Source: JBGPTF01 sp041490445
Lineage (GTDB): Bacteria > Acidobacteriota > Terriglobia > Acidiferrales > UBA7541
Direction of reading: 5' to 3'
Assembly (NCBI GenBank): GCA_041490445.1
Contig: JBGPTF010000008.1
Location: 101,926 to 165,925, forward strand
DNA length: 64,000 nt
Positions within the stretch are counted from its first letter, which is position 1. Each line of letters begins with the position of its first letter. The notes beneath the pieces were generated by a model. The model was not told the origin of the DNA, searched no databases, and worked only from the letters and a program-made list of their open reading frames with translations. Below, piece by piece: positions 26,165 to 34,684 of the stretch. Position numbers and translations under genes: made by a program.

Positions 26165-26563
26165 GGTGCGACGCCAACTGAATCTTCAATCGACACTTCA
26201 CGGTTCGACTGCTCGCTCGGTCCATGTGCAATTCTGCTGAACCTCGTGCCGCCATCACTGAGAATTCCGCGACTCAACCGGCACAATGCAAAATCATAGG
26301 TATCGCAAATTGCACACTACCCTTGCGGGCTAAAAAAATGGTCGTGGGCCCGCCAGCATCTCCAGGCTTTCCACTGCTACCTGGAGCCCCCTCTGCTTTT
26401 CCCGGGCCTTTGGAATGGCAATACCGGACGCCTTTGTCGAAATCAACTCTTCGACAATCCCTCCTTAATACAACCAGTTACACGAGTAAGCTCTAGATTA
26501 TCGGTTCGAATCCGCCGTGGGTCAACAGAAAAGACGCTTGGGGTGACTTCCGGGCACCGTGAC
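26165..26563. other. Non-coding stretch upstream of shc
   Basis: A 399-bp region with no credible gene. It must hold the shc promoter, since shc is transcribed away from it; TATGAT occurs on the minus strand at 26293-26298, without a convincing -35 box. Near 26504-26516 the + strand reads CGGTTCGAATCCG, which looks like a tRNA T-arm, followed by GTGGGTC. No matching acceptor strand or D-arm is visible upstream, so at most it is a decayed tRNA 3' piece. Confidence 0.5.
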
Positions 26564-27184
26564 TCAGGCAAAGAAGCCCGCCCGAATCAAGGCCACCAAG
26601 CCGCCCGGTAGCGCACACCCGAGAGGCTGCACAAATGCCGGCGCATGGTGCAACAGGGCGCGCGAAATACCAGGCCAGGCGTCATCCCTGAGTGCGAAAC
26701 GCAGAATCAGGGCGTCCGCGCGGTCGAGCGCTCTTTTTGCGGACGGCTTGAAGTCCGCCTGGCGCGGATCCAGAACCGCGAGATACATCACGGGGCGAAG
26801 GAACTGCAAAACAGTGTTGCTTTCCAGAATGACATTCTCGGCATCAGCGATCACCGAGCGAAGCAAAGGCATCGCTTCCGCCAAATGCCCCTGCTTTGCA
26901 CGCAGCCACAGGGCTCGCTTCGCGCCTGCGGCGAGGAATCTCGAGGTGTCGGTCGCACCGGTGGAATCGCGCTCTTCGTCGAGAGCGATCGTATGCTCTT
27001 TGGGGGCGCAGGAGCAGCCCGCAGAGCTCTCGGCGCAGACGCCGTGCCTGTACTGGGTGATTTTCGCGGCCGTCCAGACCGCTTCGGGGAATGCGCGGAT
27101 CACGTCCACGACCAGCGCGGTCTTGCCAATATTGCGGCTATGCCCGCCGACAACGAGAATCCGGGGCCGCACAACCGTTGCCAT
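26564..27184 (-). CDS. MobB-like P-loop NTPase
   Basis: A 206-residue protein starting with a strand and Walker A loop, ILVVGGHSRNIGKTALV, as in the MobB/MoaB-type GTP-binding group. A Cys-rich patch (CAESSAGCSC) follows at about 50-60 and could bind metal. The segment NVILESNTVLQF resembles the family's Walker B/guanine region. MobB proteins help attach GMP to molybdenum cofactor, but no molybdenum genes lie nearby. The specific role is therefore open. It follows lpxD by 60 nt on the same strand and may be read from the same transcript. Confidence 0.7.
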   Translation of the reverse strand: MATVVRPRILVVGGHSRNIGKTALVVDVIRAFPEAVWTAAKITQYRHGVCAESSAGCSCAPKEHTIALDEERDSTGATDTSRFLAAGAKRALWLRAKQGHLAEAMPLLRSVIADAENVILESNTVLQFLRPVMYLAVLDPRQADFKPSAKRALDRADALILRFALRDDAWPGISRALLHHAPAFVQPLGCALPGGLVALIRAGFFA

Positions 27185-27244
27185 TCAGTTCCCGCTCCTC
27201 GCGACAGTCCAGAAATCATTCATTCCAGAACACGCCACGATCAA

Positions 27245-28264
27245 TCAATCTTTCTGTTCGAGCTTCTTCAGGCGCTCCGCAAGCTCGGGCAAGCGCGCGA
27301 ACCAGGCGTACTGTTCTTTGAACTTGTCGAGCGGGCGCGCGGGCGTGCCCCAAACGGTTTGTCCCGCGCGGATGGTCTTGCCGGAGGGAATGCCGGCCTG
27401 CGCGCCGCAAATGGCGCCTTCTTGAATCGTGCAGTGATCGGCGATGCCAACTTGTCCGCCAATCACCGCTCCTTTCCCGACCGTGCTGCTGCCGGAAACA
27501 CCTGTTTGCGCGGCAATCACGGCATGCTCGCCGATGCGGACGTTGTGCGCAATCTGCACGAGGTTGTCAATTTTCACACCCGTTGCAATCCGCGTGGCAT
27601 CGAGAGCTCCGCGGTCAATCGTCGTGTTGCAGCCGATCTCGACGTCGTCGCCGGCCTCGACCGTGCCAATCTGCGGAAATTTCCAGTAGCGCCCCTCCCC
27701 GAAAACATAGCCGAAGCCATCTCCTCCGATCACCGCGCCGGAATGCACCGTGGCGCGGCTTCCCAGCCGGGTGCCGGCATAGAGCGTGACCCGGGGGTGC
27801 AGCCGGCAGGATTCACCCACTCGCGCGCCGCGGCCTAGAAAGCAGAACGCCCCGATCTCGCTGCCCTCTCCGATTTCGACCGACTCCTCAATGACGGCAT
27901 ACGGCCCCACCGAGACGTTTCGTCCCAGCCGCGCCGTTGGCGCAACGATCGCCGTCGGATGAGTCCCTCCCGCGATTCGCTCGGGCACGATCAGCCATGC
28001 GGCCGCCTTCGCGAACGCGAGCTTGGGGTCCGCGACACGCAGAACGGTCTTTTGCGGCAAAGACAACCCGGCGCCTGCAAGCACACACCTGGAGGCGGAC
28101 GCAGCCGTACGCTCCAGATGGCGCTGCGAATCGACGTAAATCAAATCTTCCGGGCCGGCGCTCTCCGGGCTCGCCACACCGGAGATGACCGCGTGCGCGT
28201 CGCCTTCCATCTCCGCCTGAAGATAATCGCCCAAATCGCGTGCCGTACAGGTTTTGAATTTCAC
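27245..28264 (-). CDS. lpxD: UDP-3-O-acylglucosamine N-acyltransferase LpxD
   Basis: A 339-residue protein with an N-terminal uridine-binding domain (about 1-100) and a left-handed beta-helix of hexapeptide repeats. The pattern is seen in RLGRNVSVGPYAVIE, VHSGAVIGGDGFGY and QIAHNVRIGEHAVIAAQTGVSGSS. LpxD adds the N-linked 3-hydroxyacyl chain in lipid A synthesis, so the organism makes lipid A. The C-terminal helix ending RLKKLEQKD fits acyl-carrier-protein recognition. The GTG start at 28264 has GAGG 7 nt upstream; an ORF extension of 30 residues further upstream was discarded. It follows the acyltransferase gene by 23 nt. Confidence 0.95.
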   Translation of the reverse strand: MKFKTCTARDLGDYLQAEMEGDAHAVISGVASPESAGPEDLIYVDSQRHLERTAASASRCVLAGAGLSLPQKTVLRVADPKLAFAKAAAWLIVPERIAGGTHPTAIVAPTARLGRNVSVGPYAVIEESVEIGEGSEIGAFCFLGRGARVGESCRLHPRVTLYAGTRLGSRATVHSGAVIGGDGFGYVFGEGRYWKFPQIGTVEAGDDVEIGCNTTIDRGALDATRIATGVKIDNLVQIAHNVRIGEHAVIAAQTGVSGSSTVGKGAVIGGQVGIADHCTIQEGAICGAQAGIPSGKTIRAGQTVWGTPARPLDKFKEQYAWFARLPELAERLKKLEQKD

Positions 28265-28287
28265 GGCGCTACCTCGTCGTAAGACTT

Positions 28288-29193
28288 TCAAAATGGATAG
28301 AGATCCTTCTCGCCCGGAGGCCGCGTCTTCCACCGCTTGTGCACCCAGATCCATTGCTCCGGATGTGCGCGGACACAGGACTCAATGACGCGGTTGAAGC
28401 GCGAGGTGTTTTCGCGGACGTCCGTTTCTTCGTCGCTGCTGCGCGCCAGTTTCACCGCAGGCTCGTAACGGAGGCGATACTTCCGAAGATTCTCGTCCCA
28501 AAAAAGAAAGGCCGGAACGACTGCCGCGCCCGTGCGCAAAGCGATCCGCGCGATTCCCGTTGTCGTCGAGGCCGGGATGCCGAAGAAATCCACAAACACA
28601 CCCTCCTCGTGAGAAGTATTCACGTCGGCAAGAATTCCCACCGTGCCACCGGCGTGCAGCACTTTGAGCATCGCGCGCGCCGACTGATTCTTGTCGATCG
28701 GCTGGTTTCCGGATAGTCCGCGATAGCGCGTGACGAGCGCGTCCACTCGCGCGTTCTCGATCCGGCGCGCGAGGAAATGCAAGGGCTGATCGTAGAGCGC
28801 ATGGGCGAACGGCGCAAGCTCCCACGCGCTCATGTGGCCGGTCAGGAATAGAACGCCCTTCCCGCGCTGCCGCGCCTCCGCGAAATTCTCGAAACCGTCA
28901 AGGATGACGATGCGTTCAATCGTGTTTCGCGTGTAACGCGGGAACTGCGAAAACTCGCCGGCCATCCAGCCGAGTTGTCGGACCATGCCCCGAAGGATCC
29001 GGCGGTGTTCCTGCTCCGGCGAATCGGGAAATGCCAACTTCAAATTCCATTCGGCGGCCCGGCGAAGCCCGGGGCGCAGCGAAAAAAGCAGCGCCACCAG
29101 CCCGGCGCCCGCACTTCTCGCCAGGGCGCGCGGCAGTGAGCCGATCGCCTTCAAGGCCAGCCAGGCAGCGCCGAATTCGAGCCATTCGCGCAT
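28288..29193 (-). CDS. Lipid A biosynthesis late acyltransferase (LpxL/HtrB family)
   Basis: A 301-residue protein of the lysophospholipid acyltransferase superfamily. The HxxxxE motif reads LTGHMSAWELAPFA. An N-terminal hydrophobic stretch would hold it at the inner membrane, and the VVPAFLFWDENLRKYRLRYEPAVKL block is family-typical. Together with the adjacent lpxD it should add a secondary acyl chain to lipid A precursors, although the acceptor in this organism is not known. It is the first gene of the acyltransferase-lpxD-MobB-like run. A 180-bp gap without genes separates it from the cytochrome gene. Confidence 0.88.
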   Translation of the reverse strand: MREWLEFGAAWLALKAIGSLPRALARSAGAGLVALLFSLRPGLRRAAEWNLKLAFPDSPEQEHRRILRGMVRQLGWMAGEFSQFPRYTRNTIERIVILDGFENFAEARQRGKGVLFLTGHMSAWELAPFAHALYDQPLHFLARRIENARVDALVTRYRGLSGNQPIDKNQSARAMLKVLHAGGTVGILADVNTSHEEGVFVDFFGIPASTTTGIARIALRTGAAVVPAFLFWDENLRKYRLRYEPAVKLARSSDEETDVRENTSRFNRVIESCVRAHPEQWIWVHKRWKTRPPGEKDLYPF

Positions 29194-29373
29194 GTCACAA
29201 CATTATGCTGGAAGCCGACGGAGGGAAGCTAGAACCATGAAGGGGAATCGCTCAGTTCGATTCAGAAATTTGACACGCCCATCGAACAAGCCACTACAGC
29301 TTCGCTGGAGGCTCTAAACTTGGATTGCCACCACCGCGCTTCGCTGAGATCTTACCGAGGCGGCTTGGCGAGT

Positions 29374-31365
29374 TTATCGGCACCCGGGCTCACTAGTCGT
29401 CGCGATCCAGATCGTGTACACGGCGCAGTCATCTGGCGCCGGCGGTCGCGGCAACGGTATTTGCCGGTCGACAGGAGGCAGTGTTCGGAGGTATGCCACG
29501 AGGGCCCGCACATCTTCCTCGTCCCAGTTCGATGCGTGGTCCCAGGTCATGCCTTGCCAGTGGAGCATGCGACCGTCAGGAGTGATGCCGCTTCGAATGG
29601 CCCGGGCGATCTGTTCGTCAGTCCACACGCCGATTCCCGTTCTCTTGTCGCTTGTGATGTTGCGAGTCCACAAAGTACCGAAAGGCTGCCAACTTATTTT
29701 CAGCCCCCCGGCTCCATTTGGATTGTGACACAGTGCACACGAGGACACAGTGAAAAGGTAGCGCCCCCGTTCAACCAGTGCTTTCTGCTCAGGTGTCTTG
29801 AAGCTTGCCGGGTCGGGGTTGGGAATACCTGAAGTAGCTCCGCTGACGATTTGTTCAGGCGGGATGAATCCCACAGTCGGCAGCGAATACAGCACCCAGC
29901 CAAGCCCGCCGAGCAAGAGCAGCAGAAGTAGGCAGGCGGCCAAAATCAGCCATCCCCGCAGCGCCCGCGGGAATCGCCGCTCTCGCGGCCCGGCGAAAGT
30001 GAACAGCAGTGCCCCGGCGATGAGCACCATCAACTGCAGATCAATCAGCGTTGTCTGGAGCCGTGCTCGAGGAGCTCCTGAATCGGTCCGGCCGAAGTTG
30101 CCGACCGCGTAGGTTAACGTGGTGACGTCTGCGGCTGGAAGGTGCCGCGTCAGTTTCGAAAGGATGGTCTCGACAACGCCATAATGCAGCGGAGGGGGAA
30201 TGCGATTGCGCACGGGCGGAAGCGTTTTCAGGTATTGCGCGATGGCAGAGGCATCGTCGTCTGAAAGATGGTGAACGTAAATCCACGGCATGCCCCAAAG
30301 ATTCAGCAGACGGGCCGGCGCACGGCCATTGCGCAGCGCGTTCATGATTTGCATATCCGTCCATCGTCCCAAGCCCGTTTCATTATCGGAGGTTAAGTTG
30401 CTAGTTATGAAAACACCGTGCGGATACGCCACCACTCGCATGCCGCCGGCGAGATAGAAATCATCCCCACGGTAGATCCCCGTCCGATTTATTTGCGTGT
30501 GGCAAAGCCCGCAGATTTCCGCATGCACGAGGTACTCGCCGCGTTGAAGGAGATCGGCCTGTTGGCCGGGGCCGCGGAGCTTTCCACCGGGCTGCCAAGG
30601 CGGCACGCGTGCAAGCGATTCCAAGTAGCTAACCACGTCCCAGCGTTGGTCGGGTGTAAGCGAGTCTGCATACGTGGGCATGCCGGTGCCCGCCAGTCCC
30701 GTGGTCAGACGAAGCCAAATATGTTGTGGATCGCTGCCCCCGTGAAACGTCCACGGTGCCGAGAGATCCCGGACTCGCGTTGGGTAATTCTTCTCGTCTG
30801 GAAGGAAACCACCCTTCCGGCCGTCCGCACCGTGGCAGAGTCCGCAGTCCCACGCGATGTAAAGCGTGCGTCCACGCTCGACACTCGCCGCGGTCTTCGG
30901 GGTACGCGGCGAAATGGAAATTGGCTGAGGAGACGGGCCATTAAAGACGGAGGAAAAGTGTTTGACATAAGCGACCACGGCACGGATCTCTGTGTCGCTC
31001 AGTAGGTCGCCAAAGTACGGCATTGTGCTCGCGGGAAGCTCGTTGGCGACGACCCGAAATAGGTCTTCATCCGTCGGCGGCTGCCCAAATCGCGTCGATT
31101 TGTACTTGAAGAGTCCAAGCGTGAAGTCGCGTGGTCGGGGGATCATCGACGGGGCTGCAGGTCCGTTTCCGCGCCCGTCGGGTCCATGACAGACTGCACA
31201 TCGCTGAGCATAGACGCGCTTCCCGAGCGATGCGCCAGCTGGGAGGTCCGTACCCGGAGGCCACTCCAGGTCCGCGTAAACAGCCGGATTGGGCTGCCAC
31301 ACCTCCACTGGGGTGGCATAGCCGAGGCGGGCGTTGATCGACCTTCCCAGGTCGAGCAACAACAA
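29374..31365 (-). CDS. Membrane-anchored tetra-haem c-type cytochrome (5' end damaged)
   Basis: A protein of at least 663 residues with four CxxCH haem sites: CAVCH (56-60), CGLCH (174-178), CGLCH (285-289) and CALCH (543-547). Two adjacent transmembrane helices (about 443-458 and 470-494) separate the third and fourth haem domains. Haem domains 3 and 4 are alike, sharing the pattern NLTSD/NITSD-TG-G-WTD-QI, which suggests internal duplication. It probably carries electrons in the periplasm. The first usable start (TTG at 31365) lies inside a hydrophobic N-terminal helix. The frame is open about 85 bp further upstream but holds no ATG, GTG or TTG. An IS1380-type remnant begins just beyond, so the true start seems lost. 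Confidence 0.85.
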   Translation of the reverse strand: MLLLDLGRSINARLGYATPVEVWQPNPAVYADLEWPPGTDLPAGASLGKRVYAQRCAVCHGPDGRGNGPAAPSMIPRPRDFTLGLFKYKSTRFGQPPTDEDLFRVVANELPASTMPYFGDLLSDTEIRAVVAYVKHFSSVFNGPSPQPISISPRTPKTAASVERGRTLYIAWDCGLCHGADGRKGGFLPDEKNYPTRVRDLSAPWTFHGGSDPQHIWLRLTTGLAGTGMPTYADSLTPDQRWDVVSYLESLARVPPWQPGGKLRGPGQQADLLQRGEYLVHAEICGLCHTQINRTGIYRGDDFYLAGGMRVVAYPHGVFITSNLTSDNETGLGRWTDMQIMNALRNGRAPARLLNLWGMPWIYVHHLSDDDASAIAQYLKTLPPVRNRIPPPLHYGVVETILSKLTRHLPAADVTTLTYAVGNFGRTDSGAPRARLQTTLIDLQLMVLIAGALLFTFAGPRERRFPRALRGWLILAACLLLLLLLGGLGWVLYSLPTVGFIPPEQIVSGATSGIPNPDPASFKTPEQKALVERGRYLFTVSSCALCHNPNGAGGLKISWQPFGTLWTRNITSDKRTGIGVWTDEQIARAIRSGITPDGRMLHWQGMTWDHASNWDEEDVRALVAYLRTLPPVDRQIPLPRPPAPDDCAVYTIWIATTSEPGCR

Positions 31366-31585
31366 GATCGCAACTGCTATGAGCGCGACCCGACGACGAT
31401 TAACCGGAATTTCCGTTTTGAGCTTCCCCTTTGCCCGAGAGCCTAGCCCTCCTGCCCCGTCGCGTCAACCGCAAGTCGCGCTGGCCCCTTTGGGGTGGTA
31501 GTGCGGCCCGTTTTGGCCGTTCTGCGGAGCCGCTGTGCTGGTTTTGCCCGCCCCAGTCTGCCTCGCCGCTCACATCTCTCCGCTC

Positions 31586-31810
31586 GCGGCTGTACACCGA
31601 CTGCCGCAGCAGGTCAGCAAGGGGCAATCGCGTGTTCTTCCCCCGAGAGTCGGTCAAGTGATGCTCGATGAGTTCGCTGAATCCCAGGCGTTCGTCCAAC
31701 TCGCGCACCAGAATCAGGCCACCATCGGAAGTGACTCGCGACCCATGAAAATCGACCCTCAAGGAAGCGTTGAAGCAGAGCTGAAAGGGCTGGTTTTGTT
31801 TCTCACCCAC
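31586..31810 (-). mobile_element. IS1380-family transposase remnant (N-terminal fragment)
   Basis: About 75 residues resemble the start of IS1380-type transposases: VDFHGSRVTSDGGLILVRELDERLG, then LADLLRQSVYSR. After this the frame continues in degenerate sequence to 31400 and the DDE catalytic core is absent. No terminal inverted repeats were found. It is non-functional and lies directly upstream of the damaged cytochrome gene. Confidence 0.8.
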
Positions 31811-31969
31811 CGGGTGTGCACCTCCTAAACCCTGTGATCGCGCTCAAACCCGCATAAATACAGATGACGGATAGCGCGGGAAGGTTCGCGTGCAACCTTC
31901 AAAACGGAAATGCGGGATGAAAGGAGAAACGAGCGGCTGCGACCGCCGCGATGACTCCGCAAGCAAGCG

Positions 31970-33616
31970 GTGTTAGACTCCGTCTTCTTGCGCATTTCCT
32001 CCCCAGTTCGGGTAGCGGCTGGTTGCGCTCTCCTCGCAGCGATGGTGTGGACGTGTTTCTTCGCGCAATTGGGGGCAATCGGATTCGTCGGGCCGGACGA
32101 ACCTCGCTATGCCGAAGTCGCCCGCGAAATGGCGCAGGGCGGCGATTGGGTGACACCGCGCTTGTACGGCGAGCCGTGGTTTGAAAAACCCATTCTCTAT
32201 TACTGGGCGGCCGCCGCGGGGTTCAAGTTCTCCCTAGGTGACGAAGTGGCGGCCCGGCTGCCCTCCGCGTTAGCCGCCTTGCTTGCACTACTCTCCGTCT
32301 TCTGGGCGGCGTGGAGGTTTTACGGAAACGAGACCGCGTGGACGACAGCGTTGATCTTTCCGACCTGCATTGGCACCCTCGCCTTCGCCCATGCGGCTAC
32401 CCCGGACATGATATTCACCGCCTCGCTCGCGTGCGCGATGGCGAGCGCCGGTGAAGTGCTGAGACGCGCGGGCTCGTTGCGAGGGAGATGCCCCTCGGCC
32501 CATGCCGCCGGGGACCACGCCCCCTTGTTGCTCTTTGGTGCCTGGCTCGGCTGCGGGACCCTGGCGAAAGGGCCGGCCGCCCTGGTGCTCGCGGGGGGCG
32601 CGATCGCTCTCTGGGCGCTGGCCACGCAGAGATGGAGAGCCGCCTTCCGTCTGGCCCATCCGCTCGTCATGGGCACATTTTCCCTGATCGCGCTTCCCTG
32701 GTTCGTCCTCTGCGCCTTGCGAAATCCCGGCTTCCTGCGCACGTTTCTGTTTCTGCATAACTTTGAGCGGTATCTGACTCCAGTGTTCAAACACGTGCAG
32801 CCGTTCTGGTTTTTCGGCCTCGTACTGCTTCTCGGCTTGCTCCCGTGGACGGTCTTGCTCGGCGGCACGGTGAGGAGAGTGGCGCAGCGCGGACGAATCT
32901 GGCGCGAATCACCGGGCATGTTTTTCGCGTGCTGGGCGGTCTTTCCGGTAATCTTCTTCAGCTTCTCGCGATCCAAGCTGCCGGGCTACGTGTTGCCTGC
33001 CTTTCCCGCCCTTGCGCTCCTGATGGCACGAGGAATCGCGGATGGGGACGCGAAATCGGATCGCCTCAACCGCTGGCTGCTCGCCGCAGTGGAAGGCACC
33101 TGGCTCGCACTCCTCGGTCTTCCCATCTCGCGGTGGGCCGGCCACCTTCCGCAGGAGGCGCGCGCCGAGTTCGTCCGCCACGTCCTTGCCTGGGGGGCAG
33201 TCGCCGTCGCTGGTGGCGTTCTGATTCTCACTCTCGCACTCGCCCGGAAAGCGCGGGATGCGATCCTGGTTTCGGCGCTTCTACTCGCAGGGATCGTCGA
33301 GGTCGCGAATCTCCGGTTTCTTCCTGATCTCGACCGGTACATTTCCGCCCGGCCTGCGGCCAAAGCGCTAGTGTCTTCCCCCGAGCTGCGGGGAAACGTC
33401 TATGCATTTCGTCTTCAGCGGGGCATTCATTATGGATTGAATTTCTACTTCTCGCGGGAATTGCCGGACTGGTCCAAGTCTGTCAGAGGGCCGGTCTGGG
33501 TTTGCACGACTGCTGAAGGGGTGAAGGAGCTCGAGCAAGCGGGTGTTTCGATACGTTTTCTGAATCCAATCTCTCCGGGAATCTTGCTTGCTCGTATGGA
33601 AAGCAGCCAGCCTTAA
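31970..33616 (+). CDS. ArnT-like glycosyltransferase (GT39/GT83, lipid-linked sugar)
   Basis: A 548-residue integral membrane protein with about 12 hydrophobic segments. The hallmark N-terminal motif GPDEPRYAEVAREM, with its Asp-Glu, is followed by WVTPRLYGEPWFEKPILYYW, as in ArnT and related undecaprenyl-phosphate-sugar transferases. Such enzymes move a sugar from a lipid carrier to lipid A or another envelope acceptor. The start is a GTG at 31970; the membrane segment follows within 20 residues. The gene stands alone on the + strand and its end overlaps the convergent hydrolase gene by 4 nt. Donor and acceptor cannot be predicted. Confidence 0.9.
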   Translation: MLDSVFLRISSPVRVAAGCALLAAMVWTCFFAQLGAIGFVGPDEPRYAEVAREMAQGGDWVTPRLYGEPWFEKPILYYWAAAAGFKFSLGDEVAARLPSALAALLALLSVFWAAWRFYGNETAWTTALIFPTCIGTLAFAHAATPDMIFTASLACAMASAGEVLRRAGSLRGRCPSAHAAGDHAPLLLFGAWLGCGTLAKGPAALVLAGGAIALWALATQRWRAAFRLAHPLVMGTFSLIALPWFVLCALRNPGFLRTFLFLHNFERYLTPVFKHVQPFWFFGLVLLLGLLPWTVLLGGTVRRVAQRGRIWRESPGMFFACWAVFPVIFFSFSRSKLPGYVLPAFPALALLMARGIADGDAKSDRLNRWLLAAVEGTWLALLGLPISRWAGHLPQEARAEFVRHVLAWGAVAVAGGVLILTLALARKARDAILVSALLLAGIVEVANLRFLPDLDRYISARPAAKALVSSPELRGNVYAFRLQRGIHYGLNFYFSRELPDWSKSVRGPVWVCTTAEGVKELEQAGVSIRFLNPISPGILLARMESSQP

Positions 33617-34542
33617 CGGGGTCCTTCCGCCGGGAGATATGTCAGGAAGAAGTTCGCAACGAGGTTCTCGTAGGAACGGCGGCCGTCGTCGCTCATCACC
33701 GCGTAGCTCGCTCTCTCGTGAAGTTCCTGTTTGGGCTCGGTGGACCGTGCGTAAATTCTCTGCGTGGCTGCGGCGAGCCCTGGCTCGTCCGCTACTTCGA
33801 TATAGAGCTGTGGAACGCCGGACAACCGGCTGATCCGCGCGGAAAGCGGAGCGACCTTGCGGTAATCATGCTCGATCAGGTCGAAGCCGAAGCGGCAAAA
33901 CGGCACGACGAGCGGAATCGCTTCGAGCCCCGATCGGCCCACTTCGATCTGCAGATACTCTTCCGGTGAGCCATACGCGGAATCTGCAGCGATGGCTCGG
34001 ATGCGAGGATCGGACACTGCCCCGGAAAGCGCCGAGTACGCTCCCAGATCCGTGCCCCAGATTCCGAACCGTTCGCGATCCACATCATCGCGTGTTGCCA
34101 GCATCCGAATCGCGGCCAGAACTTCGTCGGACTCTTTGTAACCCAGCGTCGTCGCACCCGGATTGGCTCCATGGCCTGAAAAATCAAACAGGTAGGCGTT
34201 GTAGCCGTGCTCCTGGACGGCGGTGACCATCGTCAAAATGTCGGCGCGCTGCGAACGATATCCATGACAAAAAATGATTGTCGGTGCGCCCCTCAAACCC
34301 GGGAAAAAGAGCCCTTCCCGGGTGCCTCCTTCCGGGAGCGGAAAATTGAGCGTGCTGGGGTGGCCCATCAGCAAGTCCACGTTGATCGACGAAGATGTCT
34401 TTGGAGGCCACAGGATGTGATACAGCAGGAATCCCGAAACCATCGCGGAAGCCACGAGGTAGAACAGGCCCAGCGCCAGGATCGCGCCGAGGATCTTGGT
34501 TAGCCGCGTCCTCGGAAAGCGGAGCTCAGAGAGAAAGGACAT
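33613..34542 (-). CDS. Membrane-anchored alpha/beta-hydrolase-fold protein, nucleophile Ser replaced by Asp
   Basis: A 309-residue protein with an N-terminal helix (about 16-45), then an alpha/beta-hydrolase domain similar to BAAT/YqkD-like hydrolases. The oxyanion segment IIFCHGYRSQRAD and the strand YLFDFSGHGAN are clear. The nucleophile elbow reads GIWGTDLGAY, putting Asp165 where G-x-S-x-G would have Ser. The C-terminal His region (HERASYAVMSDDGRR) is also not canonical. It may be an inactive or re-purposed hydrolase; Asp nucleophiles exist in dehalogenase/epoxide hydrolase relatives. It converges with the glycosyltransferase gene. Confidence 0.85.
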   Translation of the reverse strand: MSFLSELRFPRTRLTKILGAILALGLFYLVASAMVSGFLLYHILWPPKTSSSINVDLLMGHPSTLNFPLPEGGTREGLFFPGLRGAPTIIFCHGYRSQRADILTMVTAVQEHGYNAYLFDFSGHGANPGATTLGYKESDEVLAAIRMLATRDDVDRERFGIWGTDLGAYSALSGAVSDPRIRAIAADSAYGSPEEYLQIEVGRSGLEAIPLVVPFCRFGFDLIEHDYRKVAPLSARISRLSGVPQLYIEVADEPGLAAATQRIYARSTEPKQELHERASYAVMSDDGRRSYENLVANFFLTYLPAEGPR

Positions 34543-34652
34543 CCGGTCCTGTTGAGGTCGGTGATTTCATCGCCCCACAATCCCGGAATGGTAGCACAGT
34601 TCCCGGAAACGTCATTCGGTGGCGCAGGCTGGGGGAATCCGAAATACAACGC

Positions 34653-34658
34653 TATAAT
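34653..34658 (+). promoter_or_regulatory. Probable -10 box of the GNAT gene
   Basis: A perfect TATAAT lies 27 bp before the ATG at 34685. No good -35 box is present 16-18 bp upstream. Assignment rests on the -10 match alone. Confidence 0.4.
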
Positions 34659-34684
34659 CGCACCAGCAGCGGGAAGGTCCCTCG

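Noticed and set aside
26224..26496. A 90-residue + strand frame in the region upstream of shc
   Set aside because: Composition is irregular, no ribosome site or motif is visible, and the region is needed for the shc promoter.
26490..26530. A tRNA-like T-arm (CGGTTCGAATCCG) upstream of the MobB-like gene
   Set aside because: Only three stem pairs form, and no D-arm, anticodon arm or acceptor partner is found. Mentioned in the intergenic entry only.
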